Made by a program: the position numbers and the translations under genes
IMG/VR virus record: IMGVR_UViG_3300046170_000013
Location: 1-33,391 of that record
Reading direction: 5' to 3' (one strand)
DNA: 33,391 nucleotides
DNA from: a virus
The notes under the pieces: model-generated
What the model saw: only the letters and a program-made list of their open reading frames with translations
What the model was told of the DNA's origin: nothing
The model's database searches: none
Part shown: piece after piece, positions 23,359 through 30,903 of the stretch
Position numbering within the stretch: position 1 is the first letter of the stretch
How the letters are laid out: each line of letters opens with the position of its first letter

Positions 23359-24458
23359 TAATAGGTTCCCCCGTTGATGGTTCCTGTTATTTCAAATCCG
23401 TTTAAGTCTAAGTTACCACCTAGTTGTGGCGTCGTGTCCCCTACTAGGTCTGGATTAATAGTCTGCCAAGCAGAACCATCGTAAATTCTAGTAGTATTAT
23501 TTCCTGTGTTAAAGTACCAATCACCTGTTGTTACTGCATCACCATTAAGATCAACAGTAGGATTACTTGCTTGTGCACCTAAGTACAGTCCGTCAATAGC
23601 GTCCTTAGCGGCTTCTGCGGCTGTTGCAGACGTAGCTGCTGCTGTAGCACTAGAGGCTGCCGCTGTTGCACTAGAGGCTGCATTAGTAGCGCTCGTTGAT
23701 GCTTCTGACGCTTTTGTTGTTGCTGTTGTCGCACTGGTTGCTGCATTAGTAGCACTGGTGCTGGCTGCACTAGCTTGTGTCGTAGCTGTAGTAGCACTAG
23801 AGGCTGCTGATGTTGCACTAGAAGCTGCTGCAGTAGCACTAGAGGCTGCGTTAGTAGCCTGTGTAGTCGCTGTTGTTGCTTGTGTAGTTGCTGTTGTTGC
23901 ACTAGTTGCTGCATTTGTTTCTGATGTTGCTGCGTTAGTTGCTGATGTCCCAGCGTTAGTTTCACTAGTTGCTGCGTTGGTTGCGCTAGTAGCTGAAGCA
24001 GTAGCACTGGTTGCAGAAGCAGTTGCGCTAGTTGACGCATTAGACTCAGACGTTGCTGCGTTAGTTGCGCTAGTAGCTGCTTCTGACGCTTTTGTTGTTG
24101 CTGTTGTAGCGCTAGAAGCTGCAGAGGTTGCGCTAGAGGCAGCGTTAGTTTCGCTAGTTCCAGCGTTACTTTCGCTGGTTGAAGCTGCAGTAGCACTAGA
24201 TGCAGCCGCTGTTGCGCTAGAAGCTGCGTTGGTTTCGCTAGTGCTTGCATTAGATGCACTGGTTGCAGCATTTGTTGCGTTAGTAGCAACACTGGACTCA
24301 CTAGCCGCAGCGTTGGTTGCACTGGTTGCTGCAGCAGTAGCCGATGCAGAAGCTTCGTTTGCTTTTGTAGTAGCAGTCTGGGCGTTCTGTGCTACCTGTG
24401 ACGCATACGCATCCGTAGAGGCATCACCTGAACCACCATCACCCCGAAAGATAGGCAT
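23358..24458 (-). CDS. Heptad-repeat tail fibre, 366 aa
   Basis: After a short N-terminus (MPIFRGDGGSGDASTDAYAS) nearly 270 residues follow a strict seven-residue pattern of Ala, Ser, Thr and Asn (SATNAAT SETNAGT and variants), the look of a long trimeric helical rod. The C-terminal part is a small globular module (WYFNTGNNTTRIYDGSAWQT) common in phage fibres, ending TGTINGGTY. Its stop abuts the start of the S74 fibre, so the two probably form one fibre, with this protein attached to the tail. It is downstream of the capsid terminator. Confidence 0.88.
   Translation of the reverse strand: MPIFRGDGGSGDASTDAYASQVAQNAQTATTKANEASASATAAATSATNAAASESSVATNATNAATSASNASTSETNAASSATAAASSATAASTSESNAGTSETNAASSATSAASSATTATTKASEAATSATNAATSESNASTSATASATSATASATSATNAATSETNAGTSATNAATSETNAATSATTATTQATTATTQATNAASSATAAASSATSAASSATTATTQASAASTSATNAATSATTATTKASEASTSATNAASSATAAASSATAAATSATAAEAAKDAIDGLYLGAQASNPTVDLNGDAVTTGDWYFNTGNNTTRIYDGSAWQTINPDLVGDTTPQLGGNLDLNGFEITGTINGGTY
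23600..24390 (-). repeat. 21-bp (seven-codon) tandem repeats in the fibre rod
   Basis: About 35 seven-codon units built from GCA, GCT, ACT and AGT codons. The repetition keeps several other frames free of stops on both strands, which produces false ORFs. Units differ by single codons, consistent with duplication and gene conversion. Confidence 0.85.
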
Positions 24459-24489
24459 AGACTGCTCCTAAGAAAACAAACAAGGAAAG

Positions 24490-24512
24490 AAAAAGGGGCC
24501 ATTGCTGACCCC
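24490..24512 (-). terminator. Strong Rho-independent terminator after major capsid gene
   Basis: On the minus strand: stem GGGGTC, loop AGCAAT, GGCCCC, then TTTTT (plus-strand 24512 down to 24490). Six base pairs, one a T-G wobble. Placement directly after the major capsid gene matches T7's terminator after gene 10, which lowers expression of tail genes relative to capsid. Confidence 0.85.
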
Positions 24513-24520
24513 CTAGAGTT

Positions 24521-25513
24521 TTACTCGTCAGCAACAGCGAGGATGAATCCTGCTTCGGGACGGTAAGTCTCAACACCGTACAGAGTGTCAGCCGTGTACA
24601 GAGTAGAGAGGTACTCTTGCTTGTACTGGGTCTGAGAACGTACAGCCATTTGCTCTGCCATTACGAGAGCGTCTTTGTGGAAGAACAAGCAACCACGGGT
24701 ATCAAGAGATGAAGCACCGTTCTCACCGCCTGTCTCAATTACGGGACAGTTGCTAGAAACGTATACGTCAACACCGTACAAGTTACCGATGAGTCCTGAC
24801 TCAACACCACGACCACCTACGAAATCAGAAGACACGTAGCGCTCAATGCCCATGATTGACTTACGTGACGCAGGAGGAATAACGAGAACTCGTCCATCCA
24901 TAGGTACGTCAGCGTCATCCATCAGCTTAATAGCTTCGCGGAATCCAAGATCCGTAAAGTTGTCGCCTGTAGCTACAGTATCCACTGCATAGGTAGAAAT
25001 ACCAGTAGCAGCGTTAAAGTAGTAGCTGTTGCTGTTTACCCAGTTAGCACCAGTAGCAGCAGGAGACTGAGTACGAGTACCGTCGCCAAAGCCAGTAGCA
25101 GCGTTGATGAGGTCAGTGTCTACCTTCAGAGCAAGCTGGTAGCCAGCGTCTTCGGTGTAGAACTGTCGCAGAGAAGACAGAGCCTGTACTTCTACGATGT
25201 CCTCAATCAAACGTGAGTACTCAAAGTGACGATCAACAGTTACTTGCAACTCAGTTTCTAGGTTAGCCTGAATCGTAACTGCTACAGCTTCTGCCTTAGC
25301 AGATGCAGCACCACGAATGGGCTTAGGGATGTGAATAACATCGCCTTTCTTGCCGGTCATTTGCAGACGCTTGACAAGAGGAGCCATCTTCAGGTTCTTT
25401 TGGTAAGCAGCGATTACTTCATCGCTCCAGATTTCTGGGATAAAAGTCCCAGCAGCAGTTTTGTCTACTACAGCATTAGCTGTAAAGTAAGTACCAGAGG
25501 TTTCACCAGCCAT
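24521..25513 (-). CDS. Major capsid protein
   Basis: The 330-residue protein has the pattern of a podovirus HK97-fold coat: N-terminal arm ending FIPEIWSDEVIAAYQKNL, a segment GDVIHIPKPIRG, a helix HFEYSRLIEDIVEVQALSSL, and a later block DADVPMDGRVLVIPPASRKS typical of coat proteins. It directly follows the scaffold gene and precedes a strong terminator. AAGGAG lies 7-8 bases before the ATG, and a promoter sits about 1.4 kb upstream, both in line with high expression. Confidence 0.92.
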   Translation of the reverse strand: MAGETSGTYFTANAVVDKTAAGTFIPEIWSDEVIAAYQKNLKMAPLVKRLQMTGKKGDVIHIPKPIRGAASAKAEAVAVTIQANLETELQVTVDRHFEYSRLIEDIVEVQALSSLRQFYTEDAGYQLALKVDTDLINAATGFGDGTRTQSPAATGANWVNSNSYYFNAATGISTYAVDTVATGDNFTDLGFREAIKLMDDADVPMDGRVLVIPPASRKSIMGIERYVSSDFVGGRGVESGLIGNLYGVDVYVSSNCPVIETGGENGASSLDTRGCLFFHKDALVMAEQMAVRSQTQYKQEYLSTLYTADTLYGVETYRPEAGFILAVADE

Positions 25514-25530
25514 TGTAATTCTCCTTTAGG

Positions 25531-26334
25531 CTATCGGACCCGACCCTCTGAATACGCTTTGAGTAGTTCGTCCGACATGGACTGATAGCGCTCTGGGTCG
25601 GTTCTCATAAGTTTAATAATGTCAGCACGACGATAAACCTTACGACGAGATCCTTCTGCTGTTCCGCGAGCGTTGCCTGTGTTAGCTGACTTTACCTGAC
25701 TCTTACGGGCTGCTTTTTCTGCTTGTGCAGTTTGTTGAACTACTTGGTTCCTGTCTTTCCAGAGACTAAAGAGTTCGTGTGCAGCGTCGTAATCGTATGC
25801 TTGGTCAGCCTGAACAAACAACTGTGTTCGGACTTTTGACCCTTTGATCCACTCAGCAAACTTGGGGTCTTGCAGTATCTGTTCCATCTCAGGATGAGAG
25901 GACTTAAGTTGTGCAAGAGTAGCCTGTTGTTTGTATTGTTGTGTGTAAGCCTGCGCTTCCTTGATCTTAGGGTGGTTGTCTATAGCTCTACTAACAGCGG
26001 TCTTAGGATCGACAAAGAAATCTACATCGTCATCGTTATCATCTTGTTGTTGCTGTTGTTGAGGTGCTTGTTGGGTTGAGAGTTGTGTCTGGATGTAATC
26101 ATCAACAACTTTACGTAACTCGCCAACTTCCGTACTCTGTTTACCTGAAAACTTCTCAAGCTCTTGGTGCATCTGTACGAGGTCTTCAACAGATTTACCG
26201 TGGTACTTTTCTGGAACTTCGGGCTGCTGAGGTTGTTCCTCTTCAGGAGTCTCTACAGTATCTTGTGTGTCGAGTTGGTCTGTTGCTTCTAATTCTTCTT
26301 CCTTACGCTCATCAATTAGTGTTGCTCGTGACAT
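25531..26334 (-). CDS. Capsid scaffolding protein
   Basis: The 267-residue product is highly charged: an acidic Glu/Gln/Pro-rich N-terminal third (ATDQLDTQDTVETPEEEQPQ), a run of glutamines then acidic QQDDNDDDVDFFVDP, a long helical middle, and a basic C-terminus (GSRRKVYRRADIIKLMRTDP) of the kind that binds coat protein. Position immediately before the major capsid gene fits. It would direct procapsid assembly and leave before DNA packaging. Confidence 0.88.
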   Translation of the reverse strand: MSRATLIDERKEEELEATDQLDTQDTVETPEEEQPQQPEVPEKYHGKSVEDLVQMHQELEKFSGKQSTEVGELRKVVDDYIQTQLSTQQAPQQQQQQDDNDDDVDFFVDPKTAVSRAIDNHPKIKEAQAYTQQYKQQATLAQLKSSHPEMEQILQDPKFAEWIKGSKVRTQLFVQADQAYDYDAAHELFSLWKDRNQVVQQTAQAEKAARKSQVKSANTGNARGTAEGSRRKVYRRADIIKLMRTDPERYQSMSDELLKAYSEGRVR

Positions 26335-26393
26335 TCTAAACTTACCCCGCCTATTATTTTTATTAGGTTATGGAGGATTAAATGGGAGTTAGC

Positions 26394-26618
26394 CTATGAG
26401 GTTTCCCGCGTGGTTTGCCCAGCCTTCTCGTGTTCACGTACCCACTTCATGTGCCTGCCAGGGAAATCCCCAGAGGAACCGTCGAGTATGTGCTGAGTTG
26501 CTGATACAATCTTTGTAGCGTTAGCACCACATCCGCACCTACTGGATGTAGTACCTGCTTCTACAAATTCTTCAAAGGTATGTCCGTTAGTACAACGAAA
26601 GTCAAATACTTTAATCAT
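26394..26618 (-). CDS. FmdB-like zinc-ribbon protein, 74 aa
   Basis: The product begins IKVFDFRCTNGHTFEEFVEA and has a second knuckle SRCGCGANATKI, so one Cys near residue 9 pairs with C28 and C30, with His12 as possible ligand. The family resembles the FmdB putative regulatory zinc ribbon found in many phages. The C-terminal part (GDFPGRHMKWVREHEKAG) is basic. It overlaps the previous gene by 8 bases. Its role in the late operon is unknown. Confidence 0.75.
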   Translation of the reverse strand: MIKVFDFRCTNGHTFEEFVEAGTTSSRCGCGANATKIVSATQHILDGSSGDFPGRHMKWVREHEKAGQTTRETS

Positions 26619-26859
26619 CTTCTTCTGGAGGCTTAGATGCCTCTTCGTAGTTAGTTTTAACGATAGTCTCCATGTTAATTAAGTGGGCTAATATGTTTAG
26701 TTGTCCCTTACGGAAGAACATATCGTCAGCATCTTTAGCTGCTTCTATACTGTTAATCTGTAAAGCATTGTTGCCAAAGTCTTGCACAAGTTGCTTCCAG
26801 CCATCAGTAATAAAAAGACTAAAGTATGCGTCGTAGTACTGCTGTGTTTCTTGATCCAT
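26611..26859 (-). CDS. Conserved hypothetical protein, 82 aa
   Basis: The product is helical (QYYDAYFSLFITDGWKQLVQ, then FFRKGQLNILAHLINMETIV) and ends acidic (KPPEEDD). The FRKGQL block with a preceding Asp-rich helix recurs in phage proteins located near scaffold and capsid genes, from memory. It is the first gene after the second late promoter. Function unknown. Confidence 0.72.
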   Translation of the reverse strand: MDQETQQYYDAYFSLFITDGWKQLVQDFGNNALQINSIEAAKDADDMFFRKGQLNILAHLINMETIVKTNYEEASKPPEEDD

Positions 26860-26893
26860 CTTGAGGCCTCTTGGGTTGTCTCTGTTGTATTAA

Positions 26894-26909
26894 GTGTACC
26901 TAAGTACAC
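26894..26909 (-). promoter_or_regulatory. Palindrome at the predicted start of the capsid transcript
   Basis: GTGTAC, four bases, GTACAC: a perfect 6-bp inverted repeat lying 5 to 20 bases downstream of the -10 box, so it covers the expected transcription start. It may be an operator, or a stem-loop that protects the 5' end of the mRNA. The other late promoter lacks it. Confidence 0.6.
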
Positions 26910-26910
26910 C

Positions 26911-26960
26911 TATATTATACCATACTTTTGACTAAAAGTCAAGCATTATTTTATGTAAAT
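26911..26960 (-). repeat. 50-bp direct repeat, copy A (promoter-bearing)
   Basis: Matches 32916-32965 at 45 of 50 positions without gaps, by my alignment. The repeat contains the whole promoter and about 18 bases upstream of its -35 box. In this copy TTGACT and AGTCAA (26928-26942) also form an inverted repeat over the -35 box. Confidence 0.9.
26914..26942 (-). promoter_or_regulatory. Late promoter A (sigma70 type) for scaffold and capsid genes
   Basis: On the minus strand TTGACT (26942-26937), 17-base spacer, TATAAT (26919-26914), with TGG before the -10. Near-consensus host promoter. It precedes the 82-aa gene, zinc ribbon, scaffold and major capsid genes, giving them a transcript separate from the upstream packaging genes. 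Confidence 0.87.
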
Positions 26961-26961
26961 T

Positions 26962-27108
26962 TTACCGTTTCTTGGCTGTTTTCTTAGCTTTCTTAAAAGC
27001 AGAGGCCTTAGGAGCGCCTTTTGATCCCGGTTTACGCATAGTTTCACCTGATCCAGCCTTGATACGCTTGCGTTTGGCGTGTATGTTGCTGTATAGTCCC
27101 CTAGGCAT
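26962..27108 (-). CDS. Small basic phage protein, 48 aa
   Basis: ATG at 27108 overlaps the stop of the preceding tiny gene (TAATG); stop TAA at 26962-26964. Product: PRGLYSNIHAKRKRIKAGSG, then a KPGSKGAPKASAFKKAKKTAKK-type basic end. I recall near-identical short proteins next to portal and scaffold genes in many marine podoviruses, so it is very likely real. Strongly basic; may bind DNA or RNA, or fill a capsid role. Its end reaches the promoter repeat. Confidence 0.8.
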   Translation of the reverse strand: MPRGLYSNIHAKRKRIKAGSGETMRKPGSKGAPKASAFKKAKKTAKKR

Positions 27109-27185
27109 TATTTCTTAACCTTCTTCTTTTTCTTTTTAGGTGGTCTTCCTATTGTACTTCCGTATGTTCCTTTTCCTTTTGGCAT
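27108..27185 (-). CDS. Tiny Lys-rich protein, 25 aa
   Basis: ATG at 27185 with AAGGAG 7 bases upstream. The product is MPKGKGTYGSTIGRPP followed by nine residues that are nearly all lysine. The opening MPKGKGTYG and GRPxKKK are seen, from memory, in short proteins of pelagiphages and other marine podoviruses, and GRP with lysines is AT-hook-like. Tight TAATG coupling to the next gene supports translation. Confidence 0.7.
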   Translation of the reverse strand: MPKGKGTYGSTIGRPPKKKKKKVKK

Positions 27186-27195
27186 AGCTATCTCC

Positions 27196-27483
27196 TTACC
27201 ATTTTACCTTGTTTGCCCAATAAGCCGCAGAACACTTCCCTTTGGCTATGTTTTTAGCGTGACGAGCCTTAAAGGACTTACGCCTCGCCTTCTCCTTATC
27301 AGTCTTAGGACTCTTCCCAGCACCTGATACTCCTTGTTGTCCAAACCGGATAGTCTTAACTTTACCGTCGTCACATTTAGCCACAACTACGTGTGACTTA
27401 GTGGGGTGGTTAGGCGTCCTCTTTGGCTTGTTGTAACCCGACACGCCCGCTCTTGCTAGTCTTGGGTCTTTTTCCTTTGGCAT
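27196..27483 (-). CDS. Conserved basic phage protein (DUF6321-like), 95 aa
   Basis: The product has the blocks VSGYNKPKRTPNHPTKSHVV, VKTIRFGQQGVSGAG and a C-terminal FKARHAKNIAKGKCSAAYWA, which I recall as a family common in phages of several types and placed after the portal gene. It is basic and probably nucleic-acid or capsid associated, but no function is established. It starts 3 bases after the portal stop. A coiled-coil frame overlaps its N-terminal codons. Confidence 0.82.
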   Translation of the reverse strand: MPKEKDPRLARAGVSGYNKPKRTPNHPTKSHVVVAKCDDGKVKTIRFGQQGVSGAGKSPKTDKEKARRKSFKARHAKNIAKGKCSAAYWANKVKW

Positions 27484-27634
27484 TATTAGAGTCCTCCTTC
27501 TGGCGCAGGACCGACATTTGGTCCTCTAGGGCCACCACCTTGGCTTCTAGCTTCTCCAATTTGTTGAACTGGTCTTGGAACGCTTCGTTGATTTGGCTGA
27601 GAAACTGGTTCATTTCTGTTTGTGTCATTATCAT
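27410..27634 (-). CDS. Possible overprinted coiled-coil protein, 74 aa
   Basis: In a different frame this ORF spans the last 149 bases of the portal gene and the first 74 of the DUF6321-like gene. It reads QINEAFQDQFNKLEKLEAKV then VALEDQMSVLRQKE with heptad-spaced hydrophobics, more protein-like than a chance frame, and ends in a basic tail. ATG at 27634 or 27628; no strong Shine-Dalgarno is seen. The portal C-terminus here is low-complexity Pro/Gln/Gly, leaving room for overprinting. It may be real or accidental. Confidence 0.42.
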   Translation of the reverse strand: MIMTQTEMNQFLSQINEAFQDQFNKLEKLEAKVVALEDQMSVLRQKEDSNNAKGKRPKTSKSGRVGLQQAKEDA

Positions 27635-29537
27635 TAGGACGTTTTCCTTCTAACTGTCTTTCTTTCAGTAGGGCGTCTGCTACCTTCAGGCGGCGTTCAA
27701 ACTCTTTGTCTTCTTGATCTCCTTCCTTGAGATTTTTTGTGATTGCTTCAATCTTTTCAATCTGTAACTCTTCTGGAAGCAACTGTGTTTCCATAGCGTA
27801 CTTAGATGCTCTAGCTTGCGACTCAGCAGCCTGTGCTTGTAGTGCTGAAGTTTGGCTCTGCTGAAACTCCATCTGAGTCTGTTGAGCCATCTGAGCCATC
27901 TGCTGTGCTTGAGGATCTGGTTGAGATGCCTGTTGCATAGACGCAATCAACTCATCACGGTTACTCAGGTTCATGTTGTCGATGATGCTCTGGATCAACA
28001 CAGGATAAATTGGACTGTCTTGCTTCATAGTTTGCAGAAGTTGCACCAACTGTGTTACCTCGTATTCCCTAGCAATAATGCCTAGAGTAGACGTGGCGTT
28101 GAACTTGTAGTCAGCTACGGGGTAGTTTTCAGGGTCAAACTGCATGTACCTGTGTGCAGCTTTGGTTACAAACGGCAACAGGAACGACTGCTGAAAGTTA
28201 ATCAAGGTGCGCTTATGACGTTTAATAATAGCACCAAGAGACATACTAATGCCAGCGGCAGTAGCTTCGCCATTAACAGCGCCAGAAACTCCGGCTGAAT
28301 CAACCGCTCCTGTAGCCTGCTGAACCATTCCCTGCAACGCTTGTGCTTGTGCGAAAGTGATTTGACCAACTTGCCCAAAGTTAAACGGCTGTAGTACTTC
28401 ACGAGGATCTCCGTTAGTTAGAATCATCTTGCCCGGACGCACTTCTGGTTTAGCGCCACGAGGAAGCCTAGTTGCGTCAATAGCGAGCATTGGGTGGATT
28501 GTGAGACTCAAGGCGTCAATACGTGCGCGTAGCTCTGTGTCTAGCGCCTTCTGACTGTTGTAGCCCTTTTCGCATACGCCACGACCCCAAAATCTTCCGG
28601 GAACTACGTCCCAAGGAAAAGCAACTACAGGCCTATCACCCATCATGTACGGATTAGCTTCAGCCTTTAGTAGTGTGCCACCGTTAGCTATAACTACGAT
28701 AGCCTCAACGTACATAGACTCATCTTCTACTTCTACGTCCTCAGCCTCAAGCAACTCACGAGGTACGAGTCCGTAGTACTTCGTCAGGCGTACCTTGTCG
28801 TCGTTGTAGATCGTGAGGTCTTGGTCAGGCTCTAGGTCTGTGTCAGGCGCAGCAGACTCAATGTAAGCGTCTTTGTATACGCCCTGCTCCTGTAGCATTT
28901 CTATGCTGTGCTTAGACACAAACTCATCAATAGCCACACCCATAGCGTCTTCTACAGTTGTTGCTACAGGGTCTATGAGAAAGTTCTGAGGTAACACGGG
29001 CTTAAGCTTAACTACCACTCTGTCAGTAATGTTAACGCCTACAGCCTGCAACTGTCCGTCCATGATAGGCTGAGTAGCAGGCGCCATCTCCTTGATCTCC
29101 TCAAGAACTACCTCTCCCATTCCTGTACCAAACACAGCGGAGTTAATCAAGCACTCTGCAACAGCCTTACGTACCTTACACTTTTCAAAGTCTTCTGTTA
29201 GCTTGTTACGTAGGTACTGTACGTCCTGTCGGTCTTTGTCGTTAGTGTCATCAGCAATGTCAAACCACTTACCTCTACCAAACGTGGCTTCCTCTAGCTC
29301 TGCTACGTTAGACTCTACGGCCTGCTGCAACGCAGGAGATATAATCCTAGAACGCTCTGATCCTCTCTGAGAATCTGCAGGATCCCACTGTCCTCTCCAG
29401 AGCCTGTAGTACTCTTCAAACTTTGCTTCGTAGTTTGACTCGTAGTGGTCACGCCAGTTTTCACACTTGGTCATCACCCACTCTTCCAGAGACTCTTCAA
29501 TCATCAGAGGGTCTGGGCTATAGATATCTTCTGCCAT
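27486..29537 (-). CDS. Portal protein
   Basis: The 683-residue product opens with an acidic helix and W-rich block (WRDHYESNYEAKFEEYYRLW) followed by SERSRIISPALQQAVESNVA, typical of podovirus portals, and has VAFPWDVVPGRFWGRGVCEK, a block seen in the portal wing and stem regions. Residues about 555-610 form a Gln-rich helical barrel-like segment (AQQMAQMAQQTQMEFQQSQT). It forms the dodecameric DNA gate and binds the large terminase encoded upstream and the adaptor. Length is larger than T7 gp8, close to the P22-like range. Confidence 0.92.
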   Translation of the reverse strand: MAEDIYSPDPLMIEESLEEWVMTKCENWRDHYESNYEAKFEEYYRLWRGQWDPADSQRGSERSRIISPALQQAVESNVAELEEATFGRGKWFDIADDTNDKDRQDVQYLRNKLTEDFEKCKVRKAVAECLINSAVFGTGMGEVVLEEIKEMAPATQPIMDGQLQAVGVNITDRVVVKLKPVLPQNFLIDPVATTVEDAMGVAIDEFVSKHSIEMLQEQGVYKDAYIESAAPDTDLEPDQDLTIYNDDKVRLTKYYGLVPRELLEAEDVEVEDESMYVEAIVVIANGGTLLKAEANPYMMGDRPVVAFPWDVVPGRFWGRGVCEKGYNSQKALDTELRARIDALSLTIHPMLAIDATRLPRGAKPEVRPGKMILTNGDPREVLQPFNFGQVGQITFAQAQALQGMVQQATGAVDSAGVSGAVNGEATAAGISMSLGAIIKRHKRTLINFQQSFLLPFVTKAAHRYMQFDPENYPVADYKFNATSTLGIIAREYEVTQLVQLLQTMKQDSPIYPVLIQSIIDNMNLSNRDELIASMQQASQPDPQAQQMAQMAQQTQMEFQQSQTSALQAQAAESQARASKYAMETQLLPEELQIEKIEAITKNLKEGDQEDKEFERRLKVADALLKERQLEGKRPNDNDTNRNEPVSQPNQRSVPRPVQQIGEARSQGGGPRGPNVGPAPEGGL

Positions 29538-29547
29538 AGTACTTTCC

Positions 29548-29646
29548 TTAAAGTATTGCTACGCTGTAACCAAGTGTAAAAAACACTACGGCAGAAATAG
29601 CGTAGATGCCATATGTGTTAAACGGTCTAAAAACTCTGTGATTCAC
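29548..29646 (-). CDS. Tiny membrane protein, 32 aa, between terminase and portal
   Basis: GTG at 29646 starts one base after the terminase TAA, with AGGA about 8 bases upstream; TAA at 29548-29550. Product: NHRVFRPFNTYGIYAISAVV then FFTLGYSVAIL, a short basic head and one membrane helix. It fills nearly the whole 110-base gap between the two genes, which is otherwise unexplained. Small membrane peptides are common near lysis and packaging genes, but the role is unknown. Confidence 0.58.
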   Translation of the reverse strand: MNHRVFRPFNTYGIYAISAVVFFTLGYSVAIL

Positions 29647-29647
29647 T

Positions 29648-30898
29648 TTAGTATCCTGCTACTACATCTAGTAGTTCGTGGTCGTCTATTTCAAAATCGT
29701 AGTGGTACGCTACTTGTGCTAACTGATCTACGTAAGCCAAAGCGTCAATCAAGTCATCGTGGGTCAGAGGGTCTGGAAACTGAAACAGTTGGTCTAAGAA
29801 CCTAGAGTTCCACTCGCCTTTACTCAGTGTTACGTAGCCGTTCTCAAAGCGTCCCTGCAGCGCCCACATCACCCTGTCAGTCTTTTTCTTGTTACCGTGG
29901 GTTAACTCCTCGACTCTAAAGAACGTCCCGTAGCGCTTCTGTAGGTCCATCAGAGGCGACATTACAGCCTGCTTTGCGATGCCTCGTTCAATACCAACGC
30001 TGATAGGACGGTAATCTCTGACGGCCTGAAATATCTTGGTGGCAGTCTCGTCAAGGCTCCACCGCCCATATATAATGTTATCAACGTACCAACCATCAGG
30101 ACTAACTTTAACAACAGCGATTGCGGTTTCATCTAGTTTAGCGTTCTTCGTCCGTTTCTTGTTTACTTCCTCAAAGCCAGCTAGGTCAACAGCTATATAG
30201 TAATCTCCAACCTCTGGCTCTTCTCCAAAATGCACCCAGTCTTCTCTGAACATCTCTGAGCCTCTGGCTTCAAATGAGGCCATGAACTCTTGTCTAAAGG
30301 CGTAACTCGACATTGATTTCTTTGCCATGTCGATTTCAGACGGGTCCAACAGAGGGTTGTCGTAGCTGGTGAAATGCCAGCCCCGGTAAGTTTCATCGTC
30401 ACCTAACTCCGCGTACTTGTACAACTCGTAGAAGTGATTACGTCCCATAGGCGTACCTATGAACATCGCAGAACCTTTTTGGTCTGCCAGTGCTGGACGG
30501 AGTATCTGTTCCCATACGTCAGGCTTCATGTCTGCGTATTCGTCCATCACGAGAAACTTCAAGGACACACCACGCATTGTCTCTGGCCTATCGGCTCCCT
30601 TGAGACTAATCATGGCCCCGTTGACCAGCTTGATCTGCAGGTTGTTTATGTGCGAACCTGAGATAACAGGGTGTCCTAGCTCTAGCAGGGTTTGCCACAT
30701 GATGTCTCTTGCTTGGCCCTGCGTAGGCGCAACGTAAAAAACTTGACCTCTATCGGTCTGTAGTGCATTAATGATTAACATCCAAGCAGCAAGACGGGAC
30801 TTCCCTGTTCTCCGTCCTGCGGCTACTACCTTGAACCTAGTAGGATCAGAGTAGACTTCCTGCTGCCACGGCAACAGTTGTACGTTTAAATCTGTCAC
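29648..30898 (-). CDS. Terminase large subunit
   Basis: The 416-residue protein has an ATPase domain with Walker A AGRRTGKS (27-34) and Walker B FLVMDE (115-120), and an RNase H-like nuclease with D238 (AVDLAG), E304 (GIERG) and D381/D382/D385 (HDDLIDALAY). It translocates DNA into the procapsid through the portal and cuts concatemers. Start is GTG at 30898, five bases after the stop of the exported-protein gene. Length is normal for compact phage terminases. Confidence 0.95.
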   Translation of the reverse strand: MTDLNVQLLPWQQEVYSDPTRFKVVAAGRRTGKSRLAAWMLIINALQTDRGQVFYVAPTQGQARDIMWQTLLELGHPVISGSHINNLQIKLVNGAMISLKGADRPETMRGVSLKFLVMDEYADMKPDVWEQILRPALADQKGSAMFIGTPMGRNHFYELYKYAELGDDETYRGWHFTSYDNPLLDPSEIDMAKKSMSSYAFRQEFMASFEARGSEMFREDWVHFGEEPEVGDYYIAVDLAGFEEVNKKRTKNAKLDETAIAVVKVSPDGWYVDNIIYGRWSLDETATKIFQAVRDYRPISVGIERGIAKQAVMSPLMDLQKRYGTFFRVEELTHGNKKKTDRVMWALQGRFENGYVTLSKGEWNSRFLDQLFQFPDPLTHDDLIDALAYVDQLAQVAYHYDFEIDDHELLDVVAGY

Positions 30899-30903
30899 TT
30901 GGT

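Noticed and set aside
23579-24322. Minus-strand Leu/Gln-rich ORF inside the fibre gene
   Set aside because: Alternate frame of the same repeats; low complexity and no start signal.
21665-24390. CRISPR-like or diversity-generating repeat array in the fibre genes
   Set aside because: The repeats are in-frame protein repeats of unequal spacing; there is no reverse transcriptase, cas gene or unique-spacer structure.
23506-24471. Long plus-strand ORF of 321 codons rich in Val, Ala and Leu
   Set aside because: It is the exact antisense of the heptad-repeat fibre; the 21-bp repeats keep stop codons out of several frames. No Shine-Dalgarno and an unnatural composition.
26350-26376. CCTATTA...TATTAGG hairpin before the scaffold gene
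   Set aside because: Short, A-T rich with a mismatch, and no following T-run in the direction of transcription.
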